Positions 50,892 to 58,298 of a stretch of DNA of 58,298 bases are shown here, in pieces. The stretch is taken from the NCBI RefSeq assembly GCF_018614135.1, contig NZ_JAGGOW010000136.1, forward strand, positions 1-58,298. The letters are read 5' to 3'. The notes below the pieces were generated by a model. The model saw nothing but the letters and a program-made list of their open reading frames with translations, did no database searches and was not told the origin of the DNA. The first letter of the stretch is position 1, and every line of letters begins with the position of its first letter. The stretch is from Streptomyces sp. ISL-66 (GTDB taxonomy: Bacteria; Actinomycetota; Actinomycetes; Streptomycetales; Streptomycetaceae). Both the position numbers and the translations under genes were made by a program.

Positions 50892-52310
50892 ATGGCCCCA
50901 GACGCCATGCGCACCGCCGCACGATCCCTTTCCGGAGCGAAGCCGGTCTCGTACTGGCTGGACGATCCCGGCAAGCCCGCCGCCGAGCCCGCCCTCACCG
51001 GGGACGAGCACTGCGACCTGCTCGTCATCGGCGGCGGCTACAGCGGCCTGTGGACCGCGCTGCTCGCCAAGGAGCGCGACCCCGCCCGGGACGTCGTCCT
51101 GATCGAGGGGCACGAGGTGGGCTGGGCCGCCTCGGGCCGCAACGGCGGCTTCTGCGCCGCCTCGCTCACGCACGGCCTGGCCAACGGGCTGGCCCGCTGG
51201 CCGGGCGAGCTGGCCAAGCTGGAGGAGCTGGGCGCCCACAACCTTGACGCCATCGAGGCCGCCGTCGCCCGCTACGGCATCGACTGCGACTTCGAGCGCA
51301 GCGGCGAGATCGACGTGGCCACCGAGCCGCACCAGGTCGAGGAGCTCCGCGAGCTCCACGAGGAAGCCGGGAAGCTGGGCCTCGCGGGCGGCTCCGAATG
51401 GCTGGACAGCGACGCCCTGCGCGCGGAAGTCGACTCTCCGACCTTCCTCGGCGGGATCTGGGACCGCGACGGCGTCGCCATGCTGAACCCGGCGAAGCTC
51501 GCCTGGGGCCTGAAGCGGGCCTGCCTGGGCCTGGGCGTGCGGATCTACGAGAACACGCGCGGCCTGGACCTGGCCGGCTCGGGGGCCGGGACGGCCGTGC
51601 GCACCCCCTACGGGCGGGTCTTCGCCCGCCGGGTGGCGCTCGGCGCCAACGTCTTCCCCTCGCTGGTCAAGCGGGTGCGCCCGCTCATCGTCCCGGTCTA
51701 CGACTACGCCCTGATGACGGAGCCGCTCTCCGAGGAGCAGCTGGATTCGATCGGCTGGAAGAACCGGCAGGGACTCGGCGACAGCGCCAACCAGTTCCAC
51801 TACTTCCGGATCACCCCCGACCGGCGGATCCTGTGGGGCGGCTACGACGCCATCTACCCGTACGGCGGCAAGCTCGACCCCGCCCTCGACCACCGGCCCG
51901 AGACCTACCTCACGCTCGCCGAGCAGTTCTTCACCTGTTTCCCCCAGCTGGAAGGGCTGAATTTCAGCCACGCCTGGGGCGGGGCGATCGACACCTGCTC
52001 CCGCTTCTCGGCCTTCTTCGGCACCGCGCACCGGGGGAAGGTGGCCTACGCCGCCGGCTTCACCGGCCTCGGCGTCGGCGCCACCCGCTTCGGCGCCGAG
52101 GTGATGCTGGACCTCCTGGCGGGGGAGCGGACCGAGCGCACGGAGCTGGAGATGGTCCGCTCCAAGCCGATGCCGTTTCCGCCGGAGCCCTTCGCCTGGA
52201 CCGGGATCACGCTGACCAAGTGGTCGCTGGCGCGGGCGGACCGCACGGGCGGGCACCGGAACCTGTGGCTCAAGGCGCTGGACCGCCTCGGCCTCGGCTT
52301 CGACAGCTGA
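50892..52310 (+). CDS. FAD-dependent oxidoreductase, PuuB/OrdL-like
   Basis: 472 aa, DAO family. Dinucleotide-binding motif LLVIGGGYSGLWTALLA (about 43-59), AASGRNGGFC typical of gamma-glutamylputrescine oxidase-like enzymes, and C-terminal GFTGLGVGATRFGAEVMLDL closing the FAD site. It probably oxidises an amine, such as gamma-glutamylputrescine, to the aldehyde that the neighbouring dehydrogenase would use, with release of hydrogen peroxide. A good Shine-Dalgarno is lacking (GTTGGAAGAC), and the gene likely depends on the potABC transcript. Confidence 0.88.
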   Translation: MAPDAMRTAARSLSGAKPVSYWLDDPGKPAAEPALTGDEHCDLLVIGGGYSGLWTALLAKERDPARDVVLIEGHEVGWAASGRNGGFCAASLTHGLANGLARWPGELAKLEELGAHNLDAIEAAVARYGIDCDFERSGEIDVATEPHQVEELRELHEEAGKLGLAGGSEWLDSDALRAEVDSPTFLGGIWDRDGVAMLNPAKLAWGLKRACLGLGVRIYENTRGLDLAGSGAGTAVRTPYGRVFARRVALGANVFPSLVKRVRPLIVPVYDYALMTEPLSEEQLDSIGWKNRQGLGDSANQFHYFRITPDRRILWGGYDAIYPYGGKLDPALDHRPETYLTLAEQFFTCFPQLEGLNFSHAWGGAIDTCSRFSAFFGTAHRGKVAYAAGFTGLGVGATRFGAEVMLDLLAGERTERTELEMVRSKPMPFPPEPFAWTGITLTKWSLARADRTGGHRNLWLKALDRLGLGFDS

Positions 52311-52428
52311 GGTCCGGGCGCACTGATCAGCCGCCCTCCGTCCGCGCGGCCGTCCGATGTGCTGATCCCCGCTGTGCTGATCAGGTAAAAGACGCCCGCA
52401 CGCCCCGGGCGCACTCCGTCGCTCAGCC

Positions 52429-52444
52429 TGTGACCCGCTTCACT
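52429..52444. promoter_or_regulatory. CRP-like palindrome
   Basis: TGTGA-N6-TCACT, one base from the classic TGTGA-N6-TCACA. It lies 98 bp before the next gene. The rest of this 231-bp gap (52311-52541) holds three TGATC-containing repeats (CTGATC at about 52323, 52361 and 52377) and no hairpin I can call. Confidence 0.35.
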
Positions 52445-52541
52445 ACCACGGAGTAACGAAACCCGCGTCATACCCGAGCCCGGCCCCGCTCTCTCCGGTG
52501 GAGAACCCCTCACCGCACACACAGAGAACGGAGGCCGGGCG

Positions 52542-53006
52542 ATGGCGATCCCGGGGGACAAGGCGGCAGTGGAATGGCTGGTCTCGGTGGCACCGGATCC
52601 GGAAGCCTGTCGGTGGGAGTGGGAGCGCAACCCCCTCGGGGTCGCCCTGCTGCCCGCCGGCCGGCGCTGGGACGTACTGATCCTGCCGGGGGACCTGGGG
52701 CAGAGTGCCCTCGGCGTACTCGGACTCCTGACCGACCGGCCCGGCCCGGTGCTCGCCGATCTCGGCGACACCCGGCTGGGCTTCTTCGTTCCCGCGGGCA
52801 CGGCCTCCCGCTGGATCGGGACGGGTGTACGGGGAGCCGGGCGCGGGACCTGGATCGTGGTCCCGTATCCCGGCCGGGCCACGGGCGGCGTGCGCTGGCT
52901 GGTGGTCCCCGACGGGCAGGGCACGCTCACCGATCCGGTGCTGCTCGAGTTCGCGATGCACGAGGCGGCGGCGCGCACCCTGGGCCGGGGAGGTGGGAAG
53001 TCTTGA
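52542..53006 (+). CDS. Small hypothetical protein, primase-polymerase-like
   Basis: 154 aa, soluble. It resembles the short Streptomyces proteins annotated as bifunctional DNA primase/polymerase: WDVLILPGDLG, GPVLADLGDTRLGFFVPAG, GRGTWIVVPYPGR, RWLVVPDGQGTLTDP. The acidic catalytic DxD of true primase-polymerases is not evident, so it may be an inactive or regulatory relative. It ends inside the chitinase promoter. Confidence 0.6.
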   Translation: MAIPGDKAAVEWLVSVAPDPEACRWEWERNPLGVALLPAGRRWDVLILPGDLGQSALGVLGLLTDRPGPVLADLGDTRLGFFVPAGTASRWIGTGVRGAGRGTWIVVPYPGRATGGVRWLVVPDGQGTLTDPVLLEFAMHEAAARTLGRGGGKS

Positions 53007-53030
53007 CAAGGAGATTGGTCTGGACCATCT
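53003..53030 (+). promoter_or_regulatory. Chitinase promoter with DasR-type (dre) operator
   Basis: Perfect -35 TTGACA (53003-53008) with a weak -10 near 53025-53030. Between and over it lies ATTGGTCTGGACCATC (53014-53029), closely matching the dre consensus ACTGGTCTAGACCACT bound by DasR, the N-acetylglucosamine-sensing repressor of chitin genes. Confidence 0.75.
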
Positions 53031-53091
53031 TGGGCCCGCCCGCTCCATCACCTGTGGCCTGGCTCCATCCCCCCATGCACCGGAGGCAGTT

Positions 53092-54927
53092 GTGCGCGCA
53101 GCAAGAAGCGCCGTCAGAAGAACGGCCCTGTCCTTCCTTACCGCCGCCGCCCTCGCGGCGGCCGGCCTCCTCGCCACCGGCCCGTCCGCCGCGGCGGCCG
53201 ACGCCGACCTCGTCCGCAACGGCGGCTTCGAAGCCGGACTCGACGGCTGGAGCTGCCCGGCCGGCAGCGGAAGCACCATCAGCACTCCGGTCCACGGGGG
53301 GAGTTCGGCCCTCAAGGCCACCCCGGCCGGGCAGGACAACGCCCGCTGCTCCCAGACCGTCACCGTCAAGCCCGACTCCGCCTACACCCTGACCGCATGG
53401 GTGCAGGGCGCGTACGTCTACCTCGGCGCCACCGGCACCGGAACCACCGACGTGCAGACCTGGACCCAGACCCCGGGCGCCTGGAAGCAGCTGAGCACGA
53501 GCTTCCGTACCGGAGCGGCCACCACCTCGGTGACCGTGTACACGCAGGGCTGGTACGGCCAGCCGCCGCACTTCACCGACGACGTCACCCTCGTCGGCCC
53601 CGACCCGGGCGGTTCCGGACCCGGCCAGCCGCAGCCCCCGGCCGCCCCCACCGGCCTGACGGTTTCCGCGACCTCCGCCACCTCCGTCGGCCTGAGCTGG
53701 ACGGCGGCGACCGGCGCCACCTCGTACAAGGTCTACCGCGACGGCGCCAACCCGACGATCGTCAGCGGCACTTCGGCGAGCGTCACCGGACTCACCGCCT
53801 CCACGGCCTACTCTTTCCAGGTCAGCGCGGTCAACGCGGCCGGAGAATCCCCCAAGAGCGCCGCCGCCGCGGTGACCACGCCGGGCGGCGGCGATCCGGG
53901 CAACCCCGGCCTGCCCGCGCACGCCCTCGTGGGCTACCTGCACGCCAGTTTCGCCAACGGCTCCGGCTACGTCCGGATGGCCGACGTACCCGCCTCCTGG
54001 GACGTCATCAACCTGGCCTTCGGCGAACCGACTTCGGTGACCTCGGGCGACATCCGCTTCCAGCTCTGCCCGGTGAGCGAATGCCCGAACGTCGAATCGG
54101 CCGCGGAGTTCAAGGCGGCCATCAAGGCGAAGCAGGCCGCCGGAAAGAAGGTCCTGATCTCCATCGGCGGACAGAACGGCCAGGTCCAGCTGGGCACCAC
54201 CGCCGCCCGCGACGCGTTCGTCTCCTCCGTCGGCAAGATCATCGACGAGTACGGGCTCAACGGCCTCGACATCGATTTCGAGGGCCACTCCCTGTTGCTG
54301 GCCACCGGCGACACCGACTTCCGCGCCCCCACCACCCCGGTGATCGTCAACCTGGTCTCCGCCGTCAAGACCCTCAAGGCCAAGTACGGCCCGGACTTCG
54401 TCCTGACCATGGCCCCCGAGACCTTCTTCGTCCAGCTCGGCCACCAGTACTACGGATCCGGCCCCTGGGGCGGCCAGGACCCGCGCGCGGGCGCCTACCT
54501 CCCGGTCATCCACGCCCTGCGCGACGACCTCACCCTGCTCCACGTCCAGGACTACAACTCGGGCTCGATCATGGGCATCGACAACCAGTACCACTCCATG
54601 GGCGGCGCCGACTTCCACATCGCCATGACCGACATGCTGCTCACCGGCTTCCCCGTCGCGGGCAACACCTCCCGCGTCTTCCCGCCGCTGCGCCCGGACC
54701 AGGTCGCCATCGGCCTCCCCGCCACGACCAACGCGGGCAACGGCCACACCTCCCCGGCGGAGGTGAACAAGGCGCTGGACTGCCTGACGAAGCACACCGA
54801 CTGCGGCTCCTACCAGACCCACGGCACCTGGCCCGCGCTGCGCGGCCTGATGACCTGGTCGATCAACTGGGACCGCTTCGGCAGCTGGGAGTTCTCGAAG
54901 AACTTCGACGCCTACTTCGGCGGCTGA
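53092..54927 (+). CDS. Secreted GH18 chitinase with carbohydrate-binding and FnIII domains
   Basis: 611 aa. GTG start with GGAGG 5 bases upstream. Sec signal peptide (1 to about 36, RRTALSFLTAAALAAAGLLA), a carbohydrate-binding module (about 37-170), a Pro/Gly linker, FnIII domain (about 184-263) and the GH18 barrel (276-611). SIGG (357-360) and GLDIDFEG with the catalytic Glu397 are present; the first Asp of DxxDxDxE is Asn390. It degrades chitin outside the cell. The dre operator makes it a DasR target. Confidence 0.93.
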   Translation: MRAARSAVRRTALSFLTAAALAAAGLLATGPSAAAADADLVRNGGFEAGLDGWSCPAGSGSTISTPVHGGSSALKATPAGQDNARCSQTVTVKPDSAYTLTAWVQGAYVYLGATGTGTTDVQTWTQTPGAWKQLSTSFRTGAATTSVTVYTQGWYGQPPHFTDDVTLVGPDPGGSGPGQPQPPAAPTGLTVSATSATSVGLSWTAATGATSYKVYRDGANPTIVSGTSASVTGLTASTAYSFQVSAVNAAGESPKSAAAAVTTPGGGDPGNPGLPAHALVGYLHASFANGSGYVRMADVPASWDVINLAFGEPTSVTSGDIRFQLCPVSECPNVESAAEFKAAIKAKQAAGKKVLISIGGQNGQVQLGTTAARDAFVSSVGKIIDEYGLNGLDIDFEGHSLLLATGDTDFRAPTTPVIVNLVSAVKTLKAKYGPDFVLTMAPETFFVQLGHQYYGSGPWGGQDPRAGAYLPVIHALRDDLTLLHVQDYNSGSIMGIDNQYHSMGGADFHIAMTDMLLTGFPVAGNTSRVFPPLRPDQVAIGLPATTNAGNGHTSPAEVNKALDCLTKHTDCGSYQTHGTWPALRGLMTWSINWDRFGSWEFSKNFDAYFGG

Positions 54928-54964
54928 CCCGCCGGGGCCGGCGCCCCCTCCCTCCGCTGCGGCC

Positions 54965-54992
54965 GGGCCGGAATCCCGCGGGACTCCGGCCC
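54965..54992. terminator. Bidirectional terminator after chitinase
   Basis: Stem GGGCCGGA/TCCGGCCC with an inner TCCCG/CGGGA stem and one A-C mismatch, between the chitinase and the convergent unknown gene. Confidence 0.75.
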
Positions 54993-54998
54993 TCGGCA

Positions 54999-55481
54999 CT
55001 AGTCTCCGGAGCAGCCGAAGAAGCCCACGTGGGTCGGCTCGACGCCGTCGCCCGCGGCTGCGCCCTGCGCGTACAGCAGGACGTACAGCCCGCTCCACTT
55101 CGGGAACTCCTCGCCCAGCAGGCTCTCTTCGTACTCCTGGTGGCTCATCGCCCGGGCGGCCGCGGCCATCAGCTCCTCGTAGCGGTCGACCGTCGGCCGC
55201 CCCGTGCCGAAGTGGTGCAGCAGGCGCTCGGCGGACAGGGGCCGCAGCGTGCCCTCGGACCCGCCCCCGTCCCCGGAGCCGGTGGCGGCCACCGGGACGT
55301 CGAGGATCGTGTGGGTGCCGCCCGTCCCCATGAACTCGCCGTCGGCCCACAGGGCGGCCAGATCCGGGTAGTCGCCGGTCTCGCCGAACTCCTCGACGAA
55401 CACCCGCGCGTGCAGGGCGTCCAGCGACGCCTGCACTCCCCCCTCGTACGTCGTCACGTAGTCCCAACCGCTGGCACCCAT
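54999..55481 (-). CDS. Conserved hypothetical protein
   Basis: 160 aa, acidic, no signal peptide or membrane segment. Features: GASGWDYVTTYEGGVQASLD at the start, FVEEFGETGDYPD, GTHTILDVPVA and a Cys/Gly end (GFFGCSGD). I do not recognise the family. It stands alone, convergent with the chitinase, with no visible functional link. Confidence 0.65.
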   Translation of the reverse strand: MGASGWDYVTTYEGGVQASLDALHARVFVEEFGETGDYPDLAALWADGEFMGTGGTHTILDVPVAATGSGDGGGSEGTLRPLSAERLLHHFGTGRPTVDRYEELMAAAARAMSHQEYEESLLGEEFPKWSGLYVLLYAQGAAAGDGVEPTHVGFFGCSGD

Positions 55482-55530
55482 GGCGCGCCCCCGCCCTTCG
55501 TTGGAGAAGAATCCCTAGACCGGCAGAAGC

Positions 55531-56319
55531 TTAGGCGCAGGGTCGGACAGGCCCAGGGGCCCACCGGCGGACGCCCAGCAGGAGCGGCGTGCACATCAGC
55601 AGGCTGGCCAGGACGTCCAGGGGCCAGTGGTAGCCGCGCAGGATGAGCCCCGTGGCCGTCAGGGCGGTGAGGACGGCGGCGACGAGGAGGGGCCAGGGAC
55701 AGCGGGTGTACGGGCGCAGCAGCAGGGCCGCGGCCCCGTAGGCCACGTACGCGGTGGCGGTGTGCCCCGAGGGGTAGTAGCCGGCGGCCCAGGGTTCCAG
55801 GGGGCCCGGGCGGGCGGTCCACTCCTTCAGCGGGACGACCAGCGCCGGCACCAGCACCATGGCCAGCGCCGCGGCCGCCGCACCCCGGCGGTTGCCGCGC
55901 CGGGCCGCGTAGAGCACCGCGAGGACCAGGACGGGCAGGGCGACCGGGACGTTGCCGAGGTCCGAGAGGCGTTGGGTGAGCGCGTCGGGGACGGTGCGCA
56001 CCACCGCGCGGCTGAGGGCGGCGTCGGGGGTCAGCAGGGGGCCCCGGACGAGGACCTGCCAGGTGATCATGGCGAAGAGCGCGGCGCAGAGGGCGCAGAG
56101 CGCGGAGAGCGCCGAGAGGAGAGAGGCCGGCCGTCCCGGAACAGGGGGGGTGGTTCCGGGACGGCCGCCCGGACCGGGTCGCCGTGCGCCCCGGGGGGTT
56201 TGGGGCGTACGGCTGTCCGATCGGTGAGGAGTGTGCGCGAACGCATGCCCAGTGCGGCGCTGGGGAAGCCCGGTACTGGTGTCGCCCCCGGTTTCCCGGG
56301 AGCGGGGTGTCTCACTCAT
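55531..56319 (-). CDS. PAP2-family phosphatase, membrane bound
   Basis: 262 aa from the ATG at 56319. A basic, Pro/Arg-rich cytoplasmic N-terminus (about 65 residues) then about six membrane segments. The three phosphatase motifs are visible: KEWTARP, YPSGHTAT and RGYHWPLDV. It may dephosphorylate phosphatidate or undecaprenyl diphosphate. TACGGT (56328-56333, minus strand) 8 bases before the ATG and lack of a Shine-Dalgarno suggest a leaderless mRNA; CTGTCG 18 bases further could be the -35. Confidence 0.82.
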   Translation of the reverse strand: MSETPRSRETGGDTSTGLPQRRTGHAFAHTPHRSDSRTPQTPRGARRPGPGGRPGTTPPVPGRPASLLSALSALCALCAALFAMITWQVLVRGPLLTPDAALSRAVVRTVPDALTQRLSDLGNVPVALPVLVLAVLYAARRGNRRGAAAAALAMVLVPALVVPLKEWTARPGPLEPWAAGYYPSGHTATAYVAYGAAALLLRPYTRCPWPLLVAAVLTALTATGLILRGYHWPLDVLASLLMCTPLLLGVRRWAPGPVRPCA

Positions 56320-56434
56320 CTGCAGAAACCGTACGGCAGCGGAAGGGGGACCGACAGCAGGAAAACGCTCCCGCCATCGGCCCCCCACACGTTCTTCACA
56401 GCGCCCGACCGTTACCACCGGTAGTGGCCGCGCA

Positions 56435-56488
56435 CTGATCGAGCATTCGGTCCCCGCGTTCTACCGCGCGGGTCAGACGTTCGATCAG
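56435..56488 (-). terminator. Structured region after gabT
   Basis: Outer arms CTGATCGA (56435-56442) and TCGATCAG (56481-56488) enclose a CCCGCG/CGCGGG hairpin (56453-56458/56467-56472). It lies at the gabT 3' end and overlaps its stop codon (56485-56487). Likely terminator; the 5' part of the PAP2 gap (56320-56434) shows only that gene's promoter. Confidence 0.4.
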
Positions 56489-57819
56489 AGAGCCGCGAAC
56501 GCGGCCTCGATGACGTCCAGGCCCTCGTTCAGCAGGTCCTCGCCGATGACGATCGGCGGGAGGAAGCGGAGCACGTTGCCGTAGGTGCCGCAGGTGAGGA
56601 CGAGCACGCCCTCCGCGTGGCAGGCCTTGGCGAGCGCGCCGGCCGCCTCCGGGTTCGGGGTCTTGGAGGAGGGGTCCTTCACGAGCTCGATCGCGATCAT
56701 GGCGCCGCGGCCGCGGATGTCGCCGATGATCTCGTACTTCTCCTGCATGGCCGTCAGACGGGCCTTCATGAGCGTCTCGATCTTCTTCGCCGCGGCGTTG
56801 AGGTCGAGCTCCTTCATGGTCTCGATGGAGCCGAGCGCACCGGCGCAGGCCACCGGGTTGCCGCCGTAGGTGCCGCCCAGACCGCCGCCGTGCACGGAGT
56901 CCATCATCTCGGCGCGGCCGGTGACGGCGGCGAGCGGCAGGCCGCCCGCGATGCCCTTGGCGGTCGTGATCAGGTCGGGGACGATGCCCTCGTCCTCGCA
57001 CGCGAACCACTGGCCGGTGCGGCAGAAGCCGGACTGGATCTCGTCCGCGACGAAGACGATGCCGTTGTCGTTGGCGAACTTCACGAGCGCCGGCAGGAAG
57101 CCCTTGGCCGGCTCGATGAAGCCGCCCTCGCCGAGGACCGGCTCGATGATGATCGCGGCGACGTTGTCGGCGCCGATCTGCTTGGAGATCTGGTCGATCG
57201 CCTGGGCGGCGGCCTCGGGGCCGCAGTTCTCGGCGCCGGTGGGCCAGCGGTAGCCGTAGGCGACCGGGACGCGGTAGACCTCGGGGGCGAACGGGCCGAA
57301 GCCCTGCTTGTACGGCATGTTCTTCGAGGTCAGCGCCATCGTGAGGTTCGTACGGCCGTGGTAGCCGTGGTCGAAGACCACGACGGCCTGGCGCTTGGTG
57401 TACGAACGGGCGATCTTGACGGCGTTCTCGACGGCCTCGGCGCCGGAGTTGAACAGGGCCGACTTCTTGGCGTGGTCACCCGGGGTGAGCTCGGCGAGGG
57501 CCTCACAGACCTCCACGTAGCCCTCGTAGGGGGTCACCATGAAACAGGTGTGGGTGAAGTCGGCGAGCTGCGCGGAGGCGCGGCGCACGACGGCCTCGGC
57601 GGAGGCGCCGACCGAGGTCACGGCGATGCCCGAGCCGAAGTCGATCAGACGGTTGCCGTCGACGTCCTCGATGATGCCGCCGCCCGCGCGGGCCGTGAAG
57701 ACGGGGAGCACGGAGCCCACGCCGCCGGCCACCGTCGAAAGGCGGCGGGCCTGCAGCTCCTGCGACTTGGGGCCGGGGATCGCGGTGACGATGCGGCGCT
57801 CCTGCGGAACAGCGGTCAT
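56485..57819 (-). CDS. gabT: 4-aminobutyrate aminotransferase
   Basis: 444 aa, PLP enzyme transferring the GABA amino group to 2-oxoglutarate and giving succinate semialdehyde. Motifs: LFNSGAEAVENAVKIARSYT, VVFDHGYHGRTNLTMALTSK, FVADEIQSGFCRTGQWFACE and the cofactor lysine in LITTAKGIAGGLP. AGGAG upstream of the ATG. It would process GABA made by the dehydrogenases of the polyamine clusters, though it is separated from them by four unrelated genes. No gabD is adjacent. Confidence 0.93.
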   Translation of the reverse strand: MTAVPQERRIVTAIPGPKSQELQARRLSTVAGGVGSVLPVFTARAGGGIIEDVDGNRLIDFGSGIAVTSVGASAEAVVRRASAQLADFTHTCFMVTPYEGYVEVCEALAELTPGDHAKKSALFNSGAEAVENAVKIARSYTKRQAVVVFDHGYHGRTNLTMALTSKNMPYKQGFGPFAPEVYRVPVAYGYRWPTGAENCGPEAAAQAIDQISKQIGADNVAAIIIEPVLGEGGFIEPAKGFLPALVKFANDNGIVFVADEIQSGFCRTGQWFACEDEGIVPDLITTAKGIAGGLPLAAVTGRAEMMDSVHGGGLGGTYGGNPVACAGALGSIETMKELDLNAAAKKIETLMKARLTAMQEKYEIIGDIRGRGAMIAIELVKDPSSKTPNPEAAGALAKACHAEGVLVLTCGTYGNVLRFLPPIVIGEDLLNEGLDVIEAAFAAL

Positions 57820-57853
57820 AGGGGGCTCCTGGGGGGTGTTTTCGGACGCACTT

Positions 57854-57934
57854 GTGTCTTTGTCCGCAGGCTAGGCCCGGGGGGCCCCGTCCCGCATGCT
57901 CCGTTCGGGAGTGGTGCCCGCGTGTCCTTGTCCG
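57854..57934 (-). promoter_or_regulatory. gabT upstream region with direct repeats
   Basis: GTGTCTTTGTCCG (57854-57866) and GTGTCCTTGTCCG (57922-57934) are direct repeats with one mismatch, 68 bp apart, flanking a minus-strand TAGCCT -10 candidate (57870-57875). They could bind a regulator of gabT. The rest of the 278-bp gap shows only a TAGATT -10 for the next gene. Confidence 0.35.
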
Positions 57935-58047
57935 TGACGGCCATAGGAACGAATCCGCACGTGTCCTGTGGATCACGACCGGTTCGGGTCATCGGGCGGC
58001 ACCGCACCGGACGGCGCGGAAACGCGCCCCCCTTCCCGGCGACCGCT

Positions 58048-58053
58048 TAGATT
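58048..58053 (+). promoter_or_regulatory. Candidate -10 box for the last gene
   Basis: TAGATT, a good -10 match 45 bp upstream of the ATG at 58098; no convincing -35. Confidence 0.35.
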
Positions 58054-58097
58054 GAGCGCGCAGCACAGTGCGGTAACGGGCAGGGGGCAGGGGTTAC

Positions 58098-58298
58098 ATG
58101 GACACCGAGGGCACGCACGGCACGCACGGCACGGACGAGAAGCGGGCGCCGCGCACCACCGGGCACGTCCCCCCGCCGGCGGGACCGCCGGAGCCCTCCC
58201 GGATGCCGCCGGGTCTTCCGCCGATGCCCTCGCACCCCCCGGCCGCAGGCTCGGCCACGGCCCCGGCCGCCGGCTCGGCCACAGGCCCGGCCACGGCC
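58098..58298 (+). CDS. Start of a gene cut by the window edge
   Basis: 67 codons from the ATG with no stop. The visible part is low-complexity and probably disordered: GTHGTHGTD repeats, then a Pro/Ala/Gly-rich stretch with GSATAPAAGSATGPATA. Such N-termini precede membrane or signalling domains in Streptomyces, but nothing allows a function to be named. It is divergent from gabT. Confidence 0.55.
   Translation, partial: MDTEGTHGTHGTDEKRAPRTTGHVPPPAGPPEPSRMPPGLPPMPSHPPAAGSATAPAAGSATGPATA

Noticed and set aside
32983..57819. A specialised-metabolite gene cluster in the right half.
   Set aside because: No polyketide, peptide, terpene or RiPP core enzyme is present; the enzymes fit polyamine and GABA catabolism.

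Overview
The window is chromosomal DNA from a Streptomyces-type actinomycete. The evidence is very high G+C, frequent GTG starts, many four-base start/stop overlaps, the sporulation sigma factor WhiG, a block of four consecutive type I signal peptidases, and a dispersed CTCAAACGCCGGC-type repeat that I recognise from Streptomyces genomes. I see no rRNA, tRNA, insertion sequence, prophage, CRISPR array or specialised-metabolite cluster. It reads as core-chromosome DNA, and the gene order resembles my memory of the S. coelicolor SCO5590-SCO5676 region. That comparison is from memory and was not checked by a search.

Left part (1-24,650), information processing and development: ftsH-type membrane protease, a methyltransferase, a short type-3 prolyl-tRNA synthetase and a SprT-like zinc protein are followed by rpsP-khpA-rimM-trmD-rplS. 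Next come four signal peptidases, a NUDIX hydrolase and a DUF2469 protein, then yraN, a YifB/ComM ATPase and dprA, then whiG, a TetR regulator and an M23-family protein. The part ends with rpsB-tsf-pyrH-frr-cdsA and rlmN. Several intergenic hairpins punctuate the two ribosomal-protein operons. dprA carries a GC-rich hexanucleotide minisatellite in its first 100 codons. The M23 frame runs about 290 bp into the convergent TetR gene.

Middle (24,650-32,900): a TPP riboswitch with two downstream hairpins controls thiBPQ thiamine uptake. After it come a four-copy tandem repeat that supplies the stop codon of a DMT-family transporter, a LOG-family nucleotide-binding protein and a two-gene ABC exporter.

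Right part (32,900-58,298), polyamine/GABA catabolism with interruptions: an aminotransferase and an Lrp/AsnC regulator face an aldehyde dehydrogenase and a lone Tat-lipoprotein polyamine-binding protein. Then come a membrane protein under a twin-palindrome promoter, a serine beta-lactamase-like enzyme, a translationally coupled GDPD-histidine kinase-response regulator set, adenosine deaminase, a DUF4190 protein and a NADAR protein. The second polyamine block is aldehyde dehydrogenase, binding protein, potA, potB, potC and a PuuB-like flavoenzyme; gabT lies about 4 kb further on. Together these could import putrescine or spermidine and oxidise it through aminobutyraldehyde to GABA and succinate semialdehyde. 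No gamma-glutamylpolyamine synthetase or PuuD-like hydrolase is in the window. A primase-like small protein, a GH18 chitinase with a DasR-type operator, an unknown protein and a PAP2 phosphatase separate the flavoenzyme from gabT. A gene truncated by the window edge starts at 58,098.
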